Part shown: positions 17,157 to 26,588 of the stretch, one piece after another
How positions within the stretch are numbered: the first letter of the stretch is position 1
Layout: each line of letters opens with the position of its first letter
NCBI GenBank assembly: GCA_016709025.1
Contig: JADJEQ010000047.1
Location: forward strand, 1-64,000
Direction of reading: 5' to 3'
Length of the DNA stretch: 64,000 bases
Source of the DNA: Bacteroidales bacterium
GTDB lineage: Bacteria > Bacteroidota > Bacteroidia > Bacteroidales > Lentimicrobiaceae
Notes under the pieces: model-generated
What the model was told of the DNA's origin: nothing
What the model saw: the letters and a program-made list of their open reading frames with translations, nothing else
Databases searched by the model: none
Position numbers and translations under genes: made by a program

Positions 17157-18046
17157 AATACCAGCATATCGGTTATTTGTACAGCAATCATGTCGACGAT
17201 CAGCACCAGTAACGATGCCAGCACAACAGCCGAATTGGCTGCCACTCCAACACTTTCGGTCCCGCGCCCGGCATGATATCCTTTATAGGTTCCCACGAAT
17301 CCGATTACAGCTCCAAAAAAGAATGATTTAATGACAGCGGGAAGAAAATCTATGAAGGCGACTGACCCGAATGCCTGGCTAAAGAACAGCGAAAGGGTTA
17401 CGTCTCCTTTGATATTGGCACCGGCCCAGCTTGCAAGAATTCCGAAGCCGTCGGCATATAAAATCAACAATGGAATCATAAGAGTAGCAGCCAGAACCCT
17501 CGTTACCACTAAAAACCTGATCGGATTGGTTGACGAAACCTCCATCGCTTCGATCTGTTCAGTAACTTTCATGGAGCCTAATTCAGCGCCCATTCCTGAA
17601 CCTATCTTTCCGGCACAAATAAGCGCGGTGATTACCGGGCCCATTTCCCTGATAAGGGAAACGGCAACCATCCCGGGCAGCATAGATACTGCTCCGAAAT
17701 CGACCAGCACTGGCCGCGATTGGATGGTGAGTACCAGTCCCATAATGGCTCCGGTTACTGTAATAAGCGGTAAGGATTTATAGCCGATCTGAAAACACTG
17801 GCGGAAGAATTCCTTAAATTCAAAGTCGCGCGAAAATGCCTCCCGTGTGACCTGCGATATAAACAGGAACACATCGGCAACATCTGTCAGAAAGTTACCG
17901 GCTTCCTCGGTTTTTGACAGGGTCTTATCGCTGAGCTTGCTCATTGACCTCACCGTAACATCTTTTAGTTTCGGGATAACCCTGGCCACCGGAATAAATT
18001 TCTTCATCTGTATCTTCTTCATTCCCAGGATATGTTTTGTAAGCAA
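17153..18046 (-). CDS. MlaE-type ABC transporter permease
   Basis: A 297-residue inner-membrane protein with the MlaE permease domain: GLVLTIQSRPVLVDFGA, SLIREMGPVITALICAGKIGSGMGAELGSMKVTEQIEAMEV and AGRGTESVGVAANSAVV are the conserved family stretches. About five membrane helices are visible. It forms the channel part of an MCE-type phospholipid transporter. First gene of the operon mlaE-mlaF-mlaD-barrel-yihY. The ATG at 18046 gives a longer N-terminus than needed; ATGs at 18022 and 18007 are alternatives. It is under promoter module D, with a leader of about 160 nt. Confidence 0.93.
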   Translation of the reverse strand: MLTKHILGMKKIQMKKFIPVARVIPKLKDVTVRSMSKLSDKTLSKTEEAGNFLTDVADVFLFISQVTREAFSRDFEFKEFFRQCFQIGYKSLPLITVTGAIMGLVLTIQSRPVLVDFGAVSMLPGMVAVSLIREMGPVITALICAGKIGSGMGAELGSMKVTEQIEAMEVSSTNPIRFLVVTRVLAATLMIPLLILYADGFGILASWAGANIKGDVTLSLFFSQAFGSVAFIDFLPAVIKSFFFGAVIGFVGTYKGYHAGRGTESVGVAANSAVVLASLLVLIVDMIAVQITDMLVL

Positions 18047-18207
18047 CCCGCATTCAGTAAGATTACCATTCAGGTTCGTATGCCTTACAGAGTTTGTTTT
18101 TCTGAATTTTCATGCGCAATCTCAGGAAGCGCAAGCTAACCCGATATATAAATGCTCAACGACTCAGATTGAATCTATACACATACATATCGTCGTGGTT
18201 CAGGTGA

Positions 18208-18272
18208 CAAAACTACAAGGCATTGCTGGTGATAGCGTTATATAACTATTGATTTAAGTTACATCATTCACA
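18208..18272 (-). promoter_or_regulatory. AraC-type promoter module D (for the mla operon)
   Basis: On the minus strand, box 1 TGTGAATGATGTAAC starts at 18272, box 2 TATAAC at 18242, and the -7 box TAGTTTTG (perfect TAnnTTTG) is 18215-18208. Spacings are 30 and 27 bp. It points to the mlaE gene and is back to back with module E. Confidence 0.87.
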
Positions 18273-18496
18273 CATCGGATTTGCTGGAATGAAGAGTTTT
18301 TTGCATTCAGATAGTGCTCCCCACGAATATCCCAATTGAGAAACTCCGAAAGCTTTATGCATCAGTTTTTACATACTGTTCTGAGCCGAAACGCTCCTCC
18401 AGGATGTGTTGGAGGAAAAAAAGTATAGATAAGTTATTATATGGAATTATCAAATTGAGCCAAATAGCCGGATATCAGACCCCTATATAAACTAAG

Positions 18497-18561
18497 TGTG
18501 AATCATGCAAGTGAAATATTTAATTGTGTAAGTAGTATCAAAAGAATCAACCAGTCCTTTG
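18497..18561 (+). promoter_or_regulatory. AraC-type promoter module E (for 18598)
   Basis: Box 1 TGTGAATCATGCAAG at 18497, box 2 TGTAAG at 18527, -7 box GTCCTTTG at 18554-18561. This copy is weaker (C for T in ATGCAA) but keeps both spacings exactly. It lies 37 bp before the lipoprotein gene and diverges from module D. Confidence 0.75.
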
Positions 18562-18597
18562 TCCCGTGTTAAATTCATGTACTACTAAAACAACAAA

Positions 18598-21500
18598 ATG
18601 AAAACTAGAAAAAAACGATTCTGGATGACAGCTGTGCTGGCATCATTATCCCTTGCAGCCTTTGTGGGTGGTTGCAAAAAAGATGATTTCGAGGAAACAC
18701 CCGGCGTATGCCCGGTTGTTGAATCAACAAATCCAACCAATGCTGCTACCAGTGTCCCTCTTAACCAGGTAATTACAGCAACATTCAACGAAAAGATGAA
18801 TCCGGCCACCATCAACCAGGCCTCTTTTACTTTATCAACAATTGTGGGATCAAACAATTCAAGTGTACCAGGTACATTGAGTTACAACGAAGCCAATGCA
18901 ACACTTAGTTTTGCACCAACCTCTCCGCTGGCTTCCAACACAACCTATACAGGCACTGTTAAATCTACCGTGAAGGATTTACGGGGCAATGCCCTGCAAA
19001 CAAATTATGTCTGGACATTCAGTACAGGCAGTATCCTTTCACCCACGGTACTTTCTACAGATCCGGCAAACGCTGCGATCAACGTTGTGCTTAATAAAAT
19101 AATTGAAGCGACATTTAATATGCCAATGGATCCGGCAACACTCACATCGGCAACCTTTTCTATTAAACAGGGCACAACTGAAATTCCCGGCTCAGTATCT
19201 TATTCCGATACCACAGCATTCTTTAATCCCTCCGCTGCATTAACAGCCAATACCTTATATACCTGTACAATTACCACAGGAGTAAAAAATGTAGCAGGTG
19301 TGGCCCTGGTAGGTAACTATACATGGGCATTCACTACCGGATCGACCCTTGCACCCAAAGTGATTTCAACCGATCCGGCAAACAATGCAACCGGAGTTGC
19401 CATTGATAAAACAATTACTGCGAATTTCAGTATGCCGATGGACCCGGCGACCATAACAACGGCAACCTTCATTTTGAGACAGGGAATTAACCCGGTAGCA
19501 GGAACCGTTTCATACACCGGCACAACTGCAACCTTTAATCCTGCTGAGGATCTTAAGCCCAATGCTGTTTACACAGGAACCATTACAGTTGGAGCTAAAA
19601 ATGAAGCAGGTGTTCCCCTTGCCAATAAATATCTGTGGAAGTTCAGTACAATATCCTCTGCCCCCAATGTGATTTCTACCGACCCTGTAAACCTTGCTAC
19701 CGGAGTGGTCATCAATAAAACCATCAATGCAACTTTTGACATGCCGATGGATCCGTTGACGCTGAATGCTGCAACCTTTACTCTAAAACAAGGCGATAAT
19801 GTAGTTGCAGGAACAGTTTCATATCAGGAAAATACCGCATTCTTTAATCCTTCCATCGTGCTGGCAATTAACACGGTTTACACGGCAACCATAACTACCG
19901 GTGCTAAAAACGTCGGAGGTATGCCAATGGAAAATAACTATGTATGGACTTTTACAACCGGTACAGTTTTAGCTCCGAAGGTAATTCTTACCGATCCGGT
20001 GAGCAATGCATCTGGTGTTGTCCTTGACAAAGTGGTTACCGCTACCTTTAATATGCCAATGGATCCATTGACATTAACGACAGCAACCTTTACCCTGCGT
20101 CATGGCGCAAATTCAGTACAGGGCGTTGTTTCCTATACCGGCACTACCGCTTCGTTTGCATCATCGGCCAGCCTTTTACCGGGAACAGTATATACTGCTA
20201 ATATAACTACAGGGGCTAAGAATCTTGCAGGAGTGCCCCTGGCGAATAACTATACATGGACCTTTACCACCTTATCGGTTTCGGCCCCGACAGTTATTTC
20301 AACCGACCCGGCCAACCTTGCCACTTCTGTAGTACTTGATAAAACAGTCAGGGCAACTTTCAGTGAGCAGATGGATCCGCTGACATTTACTACAGCGACT
20401 TTTACCCTGCGACATGGCGCTACAAACGTGGGTGGAGTGGTTGCTTACAGCGGCACTACTGCTTCGTTTACACCCCTGGCCAATCTTTTACCGGGCATCG
20501 TTTATACAGCCAACATCACCACGGGCGTTAAGAATCTGGCCGGTATTTCAATGGCTGAGAATCATACCTGGACTTTTACCACTTTAACCGTAACGGCCCC
20601 GACAGTTATTTCTACTGATCCGGCGAACCTGGCAACCGGTGTAGTCCTCAGCAAGGTGGTTTCAGCAATATTTAGTGTGCCGATGAACCCTTCAACCCTG
20701 ACAACGGCAACATTCACCTTACGCAACGGGCCCAATTCAGTTTCCGGAAACGTAACTTACAGCGGTACAACTGCTTTCTTTACGCCTTCCGACGATCTTT
20801 TGCCCAACACGCTTTATACCGCCAATATTACGACCGGTGTAACGAGCGAAACAGGAATTCCACTGGCGGCTGACCATACCTGGACATTTACCACTTTGTC
20901 AGCATTGGTTCCAATGGTTACTTTAACCGACCCTCAGGACAATGCGACCAACGTGGTCCTGAATAAGACCGTTACTGCGAATTTTAACATGCCGATGGAT
21001 CCGTTAACCCTGAATACCACAACCTTTACGTTGTACCAGGGATTAACATTGGTTGAGGGCGTTGTTACCTACACAGGAAACACTGCTTCCTTTAATCCTG
21101 CCGGTGACCTGCTTGCAGATATGGTTTACACTGCAACAATTACAACCGGAGCAACGAATCTGACCGGAACACCGCTGGAGAATGACTTTGGTTGGAGTTT
21201 TACCACAACAGCAAATGTAATCCCTGTAATTATTGATCTTGGTACAGCTTCAATTTTCGGAGCATTCGGAGGCAATGCAGGTATAACCAATCAGGGTTTG
21301 AATACCGTTATTAACGGAGCCATCTCAACCACTGCAGCTTCAACGCTGGTAACCGGATTCCATGATGGAATGACGGGTGACGTTTATACCGAAACTCCTT
21401 TGAATGCCGGACTGGTAACCAATGGAATTTACACAGCCCCGCCTTTCCCTGGTACCGCAACTTCAGAAGCTATTGCCATTCAGGGCTTAATGGATGCTAC

Positions 21501-21966
21501 CGATGCATACAACAGCATTTCTCCGGCCTCAATGCCTGGCGGTATTGATCCGGGTGCAGGTGAACTGGGTAATCTGACCCTGGCGCCAGGTGTTTATATG
21601 TCGGCAAGCGGAACTTTCAACATATCGAATGGTCCTCTGACATTAGATGCGCAGGGTGATCCGAATGCAATATTTGTATTCCAGATGGCAGCCGGACTTA
21701 CCGTAGGTATTGCTGGCCCAACAGGTGCACGAAGCATTAACCTGATCAACGGAGCCTCGGCATCAAATGTTTTCTGGTATGTTGGAAGTGCAGCTACCAT
21801 TAATGCAGCCGGTGGCGGAATCATGGCCGGAACCATCATTTCTATGGCAGGGGTTACTTTCTCCACACCGGGAAATGCAGTTCAAACAGTACTGAATGGC
21901 AGGGCGATTTCTCTGATTGCTTCAGTTACCATGGTAAACACGACCATAAATGTACCTGCACCTTAA
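18598..21966 (+). CDS. Lipoprotein with eight Ig-like (Big_5) repeats and an ice-binding-like domain
   Basis: A 1122-residue lipoprotein: the signal peptide ends in a lipobox with Cys at residue 26 (AAFVGGC). Eight tandem Ig-like domains of the SbsA/Big_5 type follow, each about 105 residues, starting near nt 18711, 19030, 19351, 19660, 19975, 20281, 20599 and 20905. Each opens with a version of VISTDPANLATGV, has a FNMPMDP turn and ends with TWTFTT. From about residue 876 the rest is a DUF3494/type-1 ice-binding-protein-like domain (LGTASIFGAFGG, then GVYMSASGTFNI, GAASTINA-like strands). Such domains form a beta-solenoid; some bind ice, others act in adhesion. It is probably a surface stalk presenting this domain. 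Expressed from module E. Confidence 0.88.
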   Translation: MKTRKKRFWMTAVLASLSLAAFVGGCKKDDFEETPGVCPVVESTNPTNAATSVPLNQVITATFNEKMNPATINQASFTLSTIVGSNNSSVPGTLSYNEANATLSFAPTSPLASNTTYTGTVKSTVKDLRGNALQTNYVWTFSTGSILSPTVLSTDPANAAINVVLNKIIEATFNMPMDPATLTSATFSIKQGTTEIPGSVSYSDTTAFFNPSAALTANTLYTCTITTGVKNVAGVALVGNYTWAFTTGSTLAPKVISTDPANNATGVAIDKTITANFSMPMDPATITTATFILRQGINPVAGTVSYTGTTATFNPAEDLKPNAVYTGTITVGAKNEAGVPLANKYLWKFSTISSAPNVISTDPVNLATGVVINKTINATFDMPMDPLTLNAATFTLKQGDNVVAGTVSYQENTAFFNPSIVLAINTVYTATITTGAKNVGGMPMENNYVWTFTTGTVLAPKVILTDPVSNASGVVLDKVVTATFNMPMDPLTLTTATFTLRHGANSVQGVVSYTGTTASFASSASLLPGTVYTANITTGAKNLAGVPLANNYTWTFTTLSVSAPTVISTDPANLATSVVLDKTVRATFSEQMDPLTFTTATFTLRHGATNVGGVVAYSGTTASFTPLANLLPGIVYTANITTGVKNLAGISMAENHTWTFTTLTVTAPTVISTDPANLATGVVLSKVVSAIFSVPMNPSTLTTATFTLRNGPNSVSGNVTYSGTTAFFTPSDDLLPNTLYTANITTGVTSETGIPLAADHTWTFTTLSALVPMVTLTDPQDNATNVVLNKTVTANFNMPMDPLTLNTTTFTLYQGLTLVEGVVTYTGNTASFNPAGDLLADMVYTATITTGATNLTGTPLENDFGWSFTTTANVIPVIIDLGTASIFGAFGGNAGITNQGLNTVINGAISTTAASTLVTGFHDGMTGDVYTETPLNAGLVTNGIYTAPPFPGTATSEAIAIQGLMDATDAYNSISPASMPGGIDPGAGELGNLTLAPGVYMSASGTFNISNGPLTLDAQGDPNAIFVFQMAAGLTVGIAGPTGARSINLINGASASNVFWYVGSAATINAAGGGIMAGTIISMAGVTFSTPGNAVQTVLNGRAISLIASVTMVNTTINVPAP

Positions 21967-21998
21967 CCAAAGAGGTAAAGTTACAAACAAGCAATTTC

Positions 21999-22114
21999 GG
22001 GGCTGTCTCACAAGTCCGTAATGGCTTCGACTCCGCTCAGCCTGACAACTGATGACCAATGTATTGTCATATTGAGCGAAGTCGAAATATAGACACACTG
22101 GCTTTGAGACAGTC
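21999..22114. repeat. Palindromic repeat element with GGCTGTCTCA ends
   Basis: The ends are inverted (GGCTGTCTCA at left, TGAGACAGTC at right, one mismatch). The inner parts TTCGACTCCGCTCA and TGAGCGAAGTCGAA also pair, so the whole 116 bp can fold into one long hairpin. It resembles dispersed palindromic elements of Bacteroidota genomes and may also end the 18598 transcript. Confidence 0.7.
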
Positions 22115-22155
22115 GTTAATTCAACTGAAGCAAAAAATAATAAAACATAAAAAAG

Positions 22156-24201
22156 ATGAAATTAATAAACAATAATAAATGGGGATCGCACAAAGTGTGG
22201 TTTTCTTACAGCCTGACGATCAAAAGTTTTTTAATCAGTGCTTTTATCATGGCAGGTGTTTACATGCCCCTCGGTGCTCAGGAAGCTCAGTTTACCAGGC
22301 CATCGTGGTGGTTTGGCGCAGCAGCCGGAGCAAACTTTAACTTTTACGAAGGCTCAACAATGGAGTTGAATTCAGAATTAACTGTTCCTACAGTCTTTCA
22401 CAAGGGCAACGGCATTGGACTTTATATTGCCCCGCTCGTTGAATATTACAAACCTGACACAAGACTGGGACTCATGTTGCAGGCAGGATACGACAGCCGC
22501 AAAGGTGCATTTGATCAAGTGAATACACCTTGTAATTGCCCTGCAGACCTGTCTACCGATCTCAGCTATATTTCATTTGAACCCAGTCTTCGTTTTGCTC
22601 CTTTCAAATCAAGTTTCTATTTGTATGCCGGGCCGCGGTTTGCTTATAATCTGACAAAATCATTCACCTATCAGCAGGGAAATAATCCTGCTTATCCTGA
22701 ACAGGTTATCATTGCCCCGGAAGTTAAGGGTGATTTCAGCAATATGAATGAAATACAGATATCAGGGCAGATCGGTGCAGGTGTGGATATTCCACTGTCT
22801 TCACAGGATCATCAAACTCAGTTTGTGCTTTCTCCGTTTGTATCTTTTCAGCCTTATTTTGGCCAGTTGCCACGTTCGATTGAAACCTGGAACATAACTA
22901 CCATCAGGGCAGGTGCTGCCATCAAACTGGGCAGAGGCAGAAAGATTGAAACAACACCCAGAGCAACATTGCCTGAAGTTGTCGTTGTAACCGGACCTGA
23001 AGTTAAGTTTTCCGTCAACGCTCCCGGGAATGTTCAGTCAGAAGTTAAAGTGAAGGAAGTATTCCCGATCCGCAATTATGTATTTTTCGATCTTGAATCA
23101 ACCGAAATACCTGATCGTTATGTTTTGCTCAAAAAAGAACAGGTAAAGGAATTCAGGGAAGACAACCTGGATTCATATTCTTCCAAAAATCTTTCAGGCC
23201 GTTCAGATCGACAGATGAATGTTTATTACAACATCCTCAACATTCTTGGAGATCGTATGGTAAAGAATCCCAATGCAGGTATCACGCTGGTAGGTTCATC
23301 TGAAAAAGGCCCTGCCGACGGACGCAAAATGGCTGAATCGATCAAAACTTACCTGGTGAATGTATTTGGCATTTCCGGATCAAGGATTACGACAGAAGGC
23401 CGCACCAAACCAGTTATCGCATCTGAACAGCCAGGTGGAACACTCGAACTTGTTTTGCTTCGCGAGGGAGACCGAAGGGTTTCTATCGAAAGCAATTCAC
23501 CGGCCCTGCTGATGGAATTCCAGAGTGGCCCCAATGCACCGTTGAAGCCTGTAGAACTTATTGTGGTGCCTGAAGCCCCGGTTGAAAGCTATGTCGCTTT
23601 TGAATCAAAAGGTGCTGAAGAAGCTTATACATCATGGTCGCTTGAACTCAGGGATGAGAAAGGTGTTGTTCAGAATTACGGGCCGTACACTGAGGAAAAG
23701 GTAAGCATACCGACAAAAACCATTTTGGGCACAAGGCCGGAAGGCGACTATAAAGTTACCATGACCGGACAAACGAAAGATGGTAAAACGGTTAAAAAGG
23801 AAGCCACAACCCATGTGGTACTCTGGACCCCGGCCAAAACCGAGGAAGCCATGAGATTCAGCGTTATTTACGAATTCAATGAATCAAGTGCCATAAAAAT
23901 TTATGACAAATACCTCACAGAAGTCGTAATGCCTAAAATTCCTGTGAATGCAAAAGTTGTTATCCGCGGTTATACCGATATCATCGGAGATGAAACCAAC
24001 AATAAGGAACTGGCGTTGGCCAGGGCCAACGATGTAAAGGGAATTCTTGAAAAAGCATTGTCGAAAGCCGGCAGAAGCGATGTGAAATTTGAGGTTTATG
24101 GAGTTGGTGAAGACCAGAAAACTGCACCATTTGCAAATAAATTTCCTGAGGAACGCTTTTATAACCGTACCGTTATTATCGATGTTCTTCCCGTGAAGTA
24201 G
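22156..24201 (+). CDS. OmpA family outer-membrane protein with barrel domain
   Basis: A 681-residue protein with a long signal sequence (hydrophobic core FLISAFIMAGVYMPLG, residues ~24-40), an N-terminal beta-barrel (about 45-260), a diverged OmpA-like segment (about 300-430, with NYVFFDLESTEIPDRY and NPNAGITLVGSS), an Ig-like strand-rich part, and a C-terminal OmpA domain (about 560-680). The last has YEFNESSAIKIYD, VVIRGYTDIIGD and ELALARANDVK, the peptidoglycan-binding features. It probably links the outer membrane to the wall. It follows the ice-binding-like lipoprotein and is closed by a terminator at 24231. Confidence 0.85.
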   Translation: MKLINNNKWGSHKVWFSYSLTIKSFLISAFIMAGVYMPLGAQEAQFTRPSWWFGAAAGANFNFYEGSTMELNSELTVPTVFHKGNGIGLYIAPLVEYYKPDTRLGLMLQAGYDSRKGAFDQVNTPCNCPADLSTDLSYISFEPSLRFAPFKSSFYLYAGPRFAYNLTKSFTYQQGNNPAYPEQVIIAPEVKGDFSNMNEIQISGQIGAGVDIPLSSQDHQTQFVLSPFVSFQPYFGQLPRSIETWNITTIRAGAAIKLGRGRKIETTPRATLPEVVVVTGPEVKFSVNAPGNVQSEVKVKEVFPIRNYVFFDLESTEIPDRYVLLKKEQVKEFREDNLDSYSSKNLSGRSDRQMNVYYNILNILGDRMVKNPNAGITLVGSSEKGPADGRKMAESIKTYLVNVFGISGSRITTEGRTKPVIASEQPGGTLELVLLREGDRRVSIESNSPALLMEFQSGPNAPLKPVELIVVPEAPVESYVAFESKGAEEAYTSWSLELRDEKGVVQNYGPYTEEKVSIPTKTILGTRPEGDYKVTMTGQTKDGKTVKKEATTHVVLWTPAKTEEAMRFSVIYEFNESSAIKIYDKYLTEVVMPKIPVNAKVVIRGYTDIIGDETNNKELALARANDVKGILEKALSKAGRSDVKFEVYGVGEDQKTAPFANKFPEERFYNRTVIIDVLPVK

Positions 24202-24230
24202 TATTCGCTTTTCATATTATTGATTTCTAT

Positions 24231-24276
24231 AAAAGGATGCTGTCTAGAAAAACCGGGCAGCTTCCTTTTATTTTTA
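24231..24276 (+). terminator. Rho-independent terminator after the OmpA gene
   Basis: AAAGGATGCTG pairs with CAGCTTCCTTT (one mismatch) and is followed by a T-rich stretch. It begins 30 bp after the stop codon. Confidence 0.75.
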
Positions 24277-24350
24277 TAACCACTTTTGTCCTGTTAAAAT
24301 TATTACAAGTCCTGCCACAGGCTGTCCCGACTTTGCTGGAAAGCCACTAA

Positions 24351-24400
24351 CCTGCCAGCCGGCAGGCTGGAACACCAGGTCTGCCTGTCGGCAGACAGGT
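24351..24400. repeat. Two GC-rich palindromes (CTGCC/GGCAG type)
   Basis: CCAGCCGGCAGGCTGG-type and CTGCCTGTCGGCAGACAG-type palindromes lie next to each other. Similar CTGCC palindromes recur at 28.3, 34.1 and 53.6 kb. The rest of the intergenic stretch to 24777 is AT-rich and shows no gene or module. Confidence 0.7.
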
Positions 24401-24777
24401 TGCACTAAATCGCCATATCCATGAGAATGTTTTAATGAGAATTGCCTGCAATTTAATATTCGATTGAGCGTTCTGAACAATCAGACTTTTTCCGGGGATT
24501 CCGGAGATGATTTATTGTAGAATTCAGTACATCACTTTTATCCGAAAAAAATATCAAAACATTTAAGATCAACTTTTTAGCATAACGATTGGAAGCTGTT
24601 TACGTTAAGACTCAGATATTAATAAAACAAGTATGGTCTTTTAGCGTAACTTAGGGTACTCGTTAGCGGAGGGTTTATTCAGGTTCCAACAGCTGCTTTT
24701 AGTTGTCCGGAATTATTGCCGGATTACCCATAAGTACAAGCCTCCCGGAAACATTTTAAGTTACATTTTATACAATA

Positions 24778-26382
24778 TTGAAGGCCATGCAGGTAGCTGT
24801 AAACAGAAAAAAAATAGTGTTTTCTCCGGATCCCTCCAGGGTGATTGCCCGTTTTTTGCAATTGAGTGATGACAGATCGGCTGATATTATCAGAAAGGTA
24901 CTGGCCATGCCTGAAAAAGAGGTAAACATTGCGATGAGCCAGTTGTTGAGAGGCTATTCACGGCGTCACAGGAATATTTCGAGGATATTTGAGAAACATT
25001 TTGCCAAGTTGGCGCTGGTGTTTGATAAAATCGAAGTAAATGAAGAAGACCTGAGTGTGACACAAAAAGCCTTGATTGGCTCCTATTTTACCATGGAGTA
25101 TTCTATTGAGTCGGCGGCTTTTTTCAATCCTTCTATGGTAGAGAATCCTGATCAGTCAGAATTAAGACAGGGTGAGAAAAGGGTGATCATCAGCTTCAGG
25201 GCAACAGGTGAAGGACATATTTCGTCGATAGTTTTCAGGTCGGGCGTACTCGATAAAAATGGGAATCTCAGTATAGAACCTGTAGGTAAAATGCTGGCCG
25301 AGGCGGATGTGATCAAACGGCATGTATATGATAAGAAATCATTCAAAAAAAAGCTGGCCGATATGCAGGTTCAGGCAACCGTAATTGCACCTGTTCTATT
25401 GGATAAGCCGGAGACTAAGCAAGATCAGGCCAATATAATAGCACCGGCAAAAAGTACAAAACCTGATGAAGCGCAGGAACATACAAAGGCTATTTCACCG
25501 GCATTTATACTGGATAAACTGGGCGATAAATTCACCTATGGTGAATTAATGAAAAACCTGGAAATTGCAAAAAAGGATCCCAATCTGCCGGAAAGTCATA
25601 TCACCATTCTGAATCATATGATGTGGCTTGCTTCTTCACATTACGAGATTCACTTTTCAATTGATTCTGCAATCTCAGAACGAGTGATTTTCCCGATTTC
25701 AGCCACCGAACAAAAGGGTATTGAAGATGCCCGCTTTGTAAAATTTACAGAGGATGATGGCGAAATAACCTATTATGCCACCTATACAGCCTACGACGGA
25801 TTGGCCATTCTACCAAAATTAATCAGCACAAAAGACTTTTATAATTTCAAAATAATGCCGTTAAACGGGGAAATTGCCCAAAACAAGGGGATGGCCCTGT
25901 TCCCAAGAAAGATCAACGGGAAATATGCCATGCTCTGCAGGATTGATGGTGTGAATAATTATATCGCCTATTCCGACAGTATCAATATCTGGCGGCAAGC
26001 GAAAATAATTCAGCAACCAAAGTATCCCTGGGAACTGGTGCAAATTGGTAATTCCGGTTCCCCGATAGAAACAAAAGATGGCTGGCTGGTGATTACCCAT
26101 GCAGTTGGTTCAATGAGGGAATACACGCTGGGCGCATCATTGTATGAACTTGAGAACCCGGAAAAAGAAATCGGCAGACTCATCAACCCTTTAATGGTTC
26201 CCGATGAATCGGAGCGGGAGGGTTATGTGCCCAATGTAATATATTCATGCGGTTCGATTGTACACAATGGAGATCTTATTATCCCCTATGCAATGTCTGA
26301 CCATTCATCAACCTATGCTACAGTTGACCTCAGAGAATTACTGGATGTACTGAAAGCTTCCGGAAATTCCAATAACCAATGA
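24778..26382 (+). CDS. GH130-family enzyme (beta-mannoside phosphorylase/hydrolase type), copy 1
   Basis: A 534-residue cytoplasmic protein (no signal peptide). The C-terminal ~330 residues show the five-bladed GH130 fold features: GIEDARFVKF with the catalytic-region Asp, EITYYATYTAY, LFPRKINGKYAMLCRI, NSGSPIETKDGWLVITHAVG and EREGYVPNVIYSCG. GH130 enzymes act on beta-mannosidic linkages, mostly by phosphorolysis. The N-terminal ~190 residues, with SIESAAFFNPS and ISFRATGEGHISSIVFRSG, are an extension shared with the next gene. A Pro/Lys-rich insert (about residues 205-245) is absent from the paralog. Substrate unknown; cytosolic location suggests turnover of an internal mannan-like glycan. 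Confidence 0.88.
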   Translation: MKAMQVAVNRKKIVFSPDPSRVIARFLQLSDDRSADIIRKVLAMPEKEVNIAMSQLLRGYSRRHRNISRIFEKHFAKLALVFDKIEVNEEDLSVTQKALIGSYFTMEYSIESAAFFNPSMVENPDQSELRQGEKRVIISFRATGEGHISSIVFRSGVLDKNGNLSIEPVGKMLAEADVIKRHVYDKKSFKKKLADMQVQATVIAPVLLDKPETKQDQANIIAPAKSTKPDEAQEHTKAISPAFILDKLGDKFTYGELMKNLEIAKKDPNLPESHITILNHMMWLASSHYEIHFSIDSAISERVIFPISATEQKGIEDARFVKFTEDDGEITYYATYTAYDGLAILPKLISTKDFYNFKIMPLNGEIAQNKGMALFPRKINGKYAMLCRIDGVNNYIAYSDSINIWRQAKIIQQPKYPWELVQIGNSGSPIETKDGWLVITHAVGSMREYTLGASLYELENPEKEIGRLINPLMVPDESEREGYVPNVIYSCGSIVHNGDLIIPYAMSDHSSTYATVDLRELLDVLKASGNSNNQ

Positions 26383-26588
26383 GGATATATCCCTGCATCA
26401 TACAGTTATTAGAAATTGGATATACCCAGGTATAATCTCAAGGTATTATTCTATAATCATTACAATTTGGATCATTGAGCCCGGTTTCACGGGCTTTTGA
26501 CATGCATTAAATTATAATTGTGTATAATGGGTTACAATCACATTGAAAATCAATTAATTATTACTGCCAACTTACTAAGAAAACTACA

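Noticed and set aside
17331..17783. 150-codon plus-strand frame opposite mlaE
   Set aside because: Shadow of the permease gene; no own promoter or domain.
26490..26545. Module before the second GH130 gene
   Set aside because: TATAAT occurs at 26523, but no TGTGAAT-like box lies 30 bp upstream and no TAnnTTTG lies 27 bp downstream.
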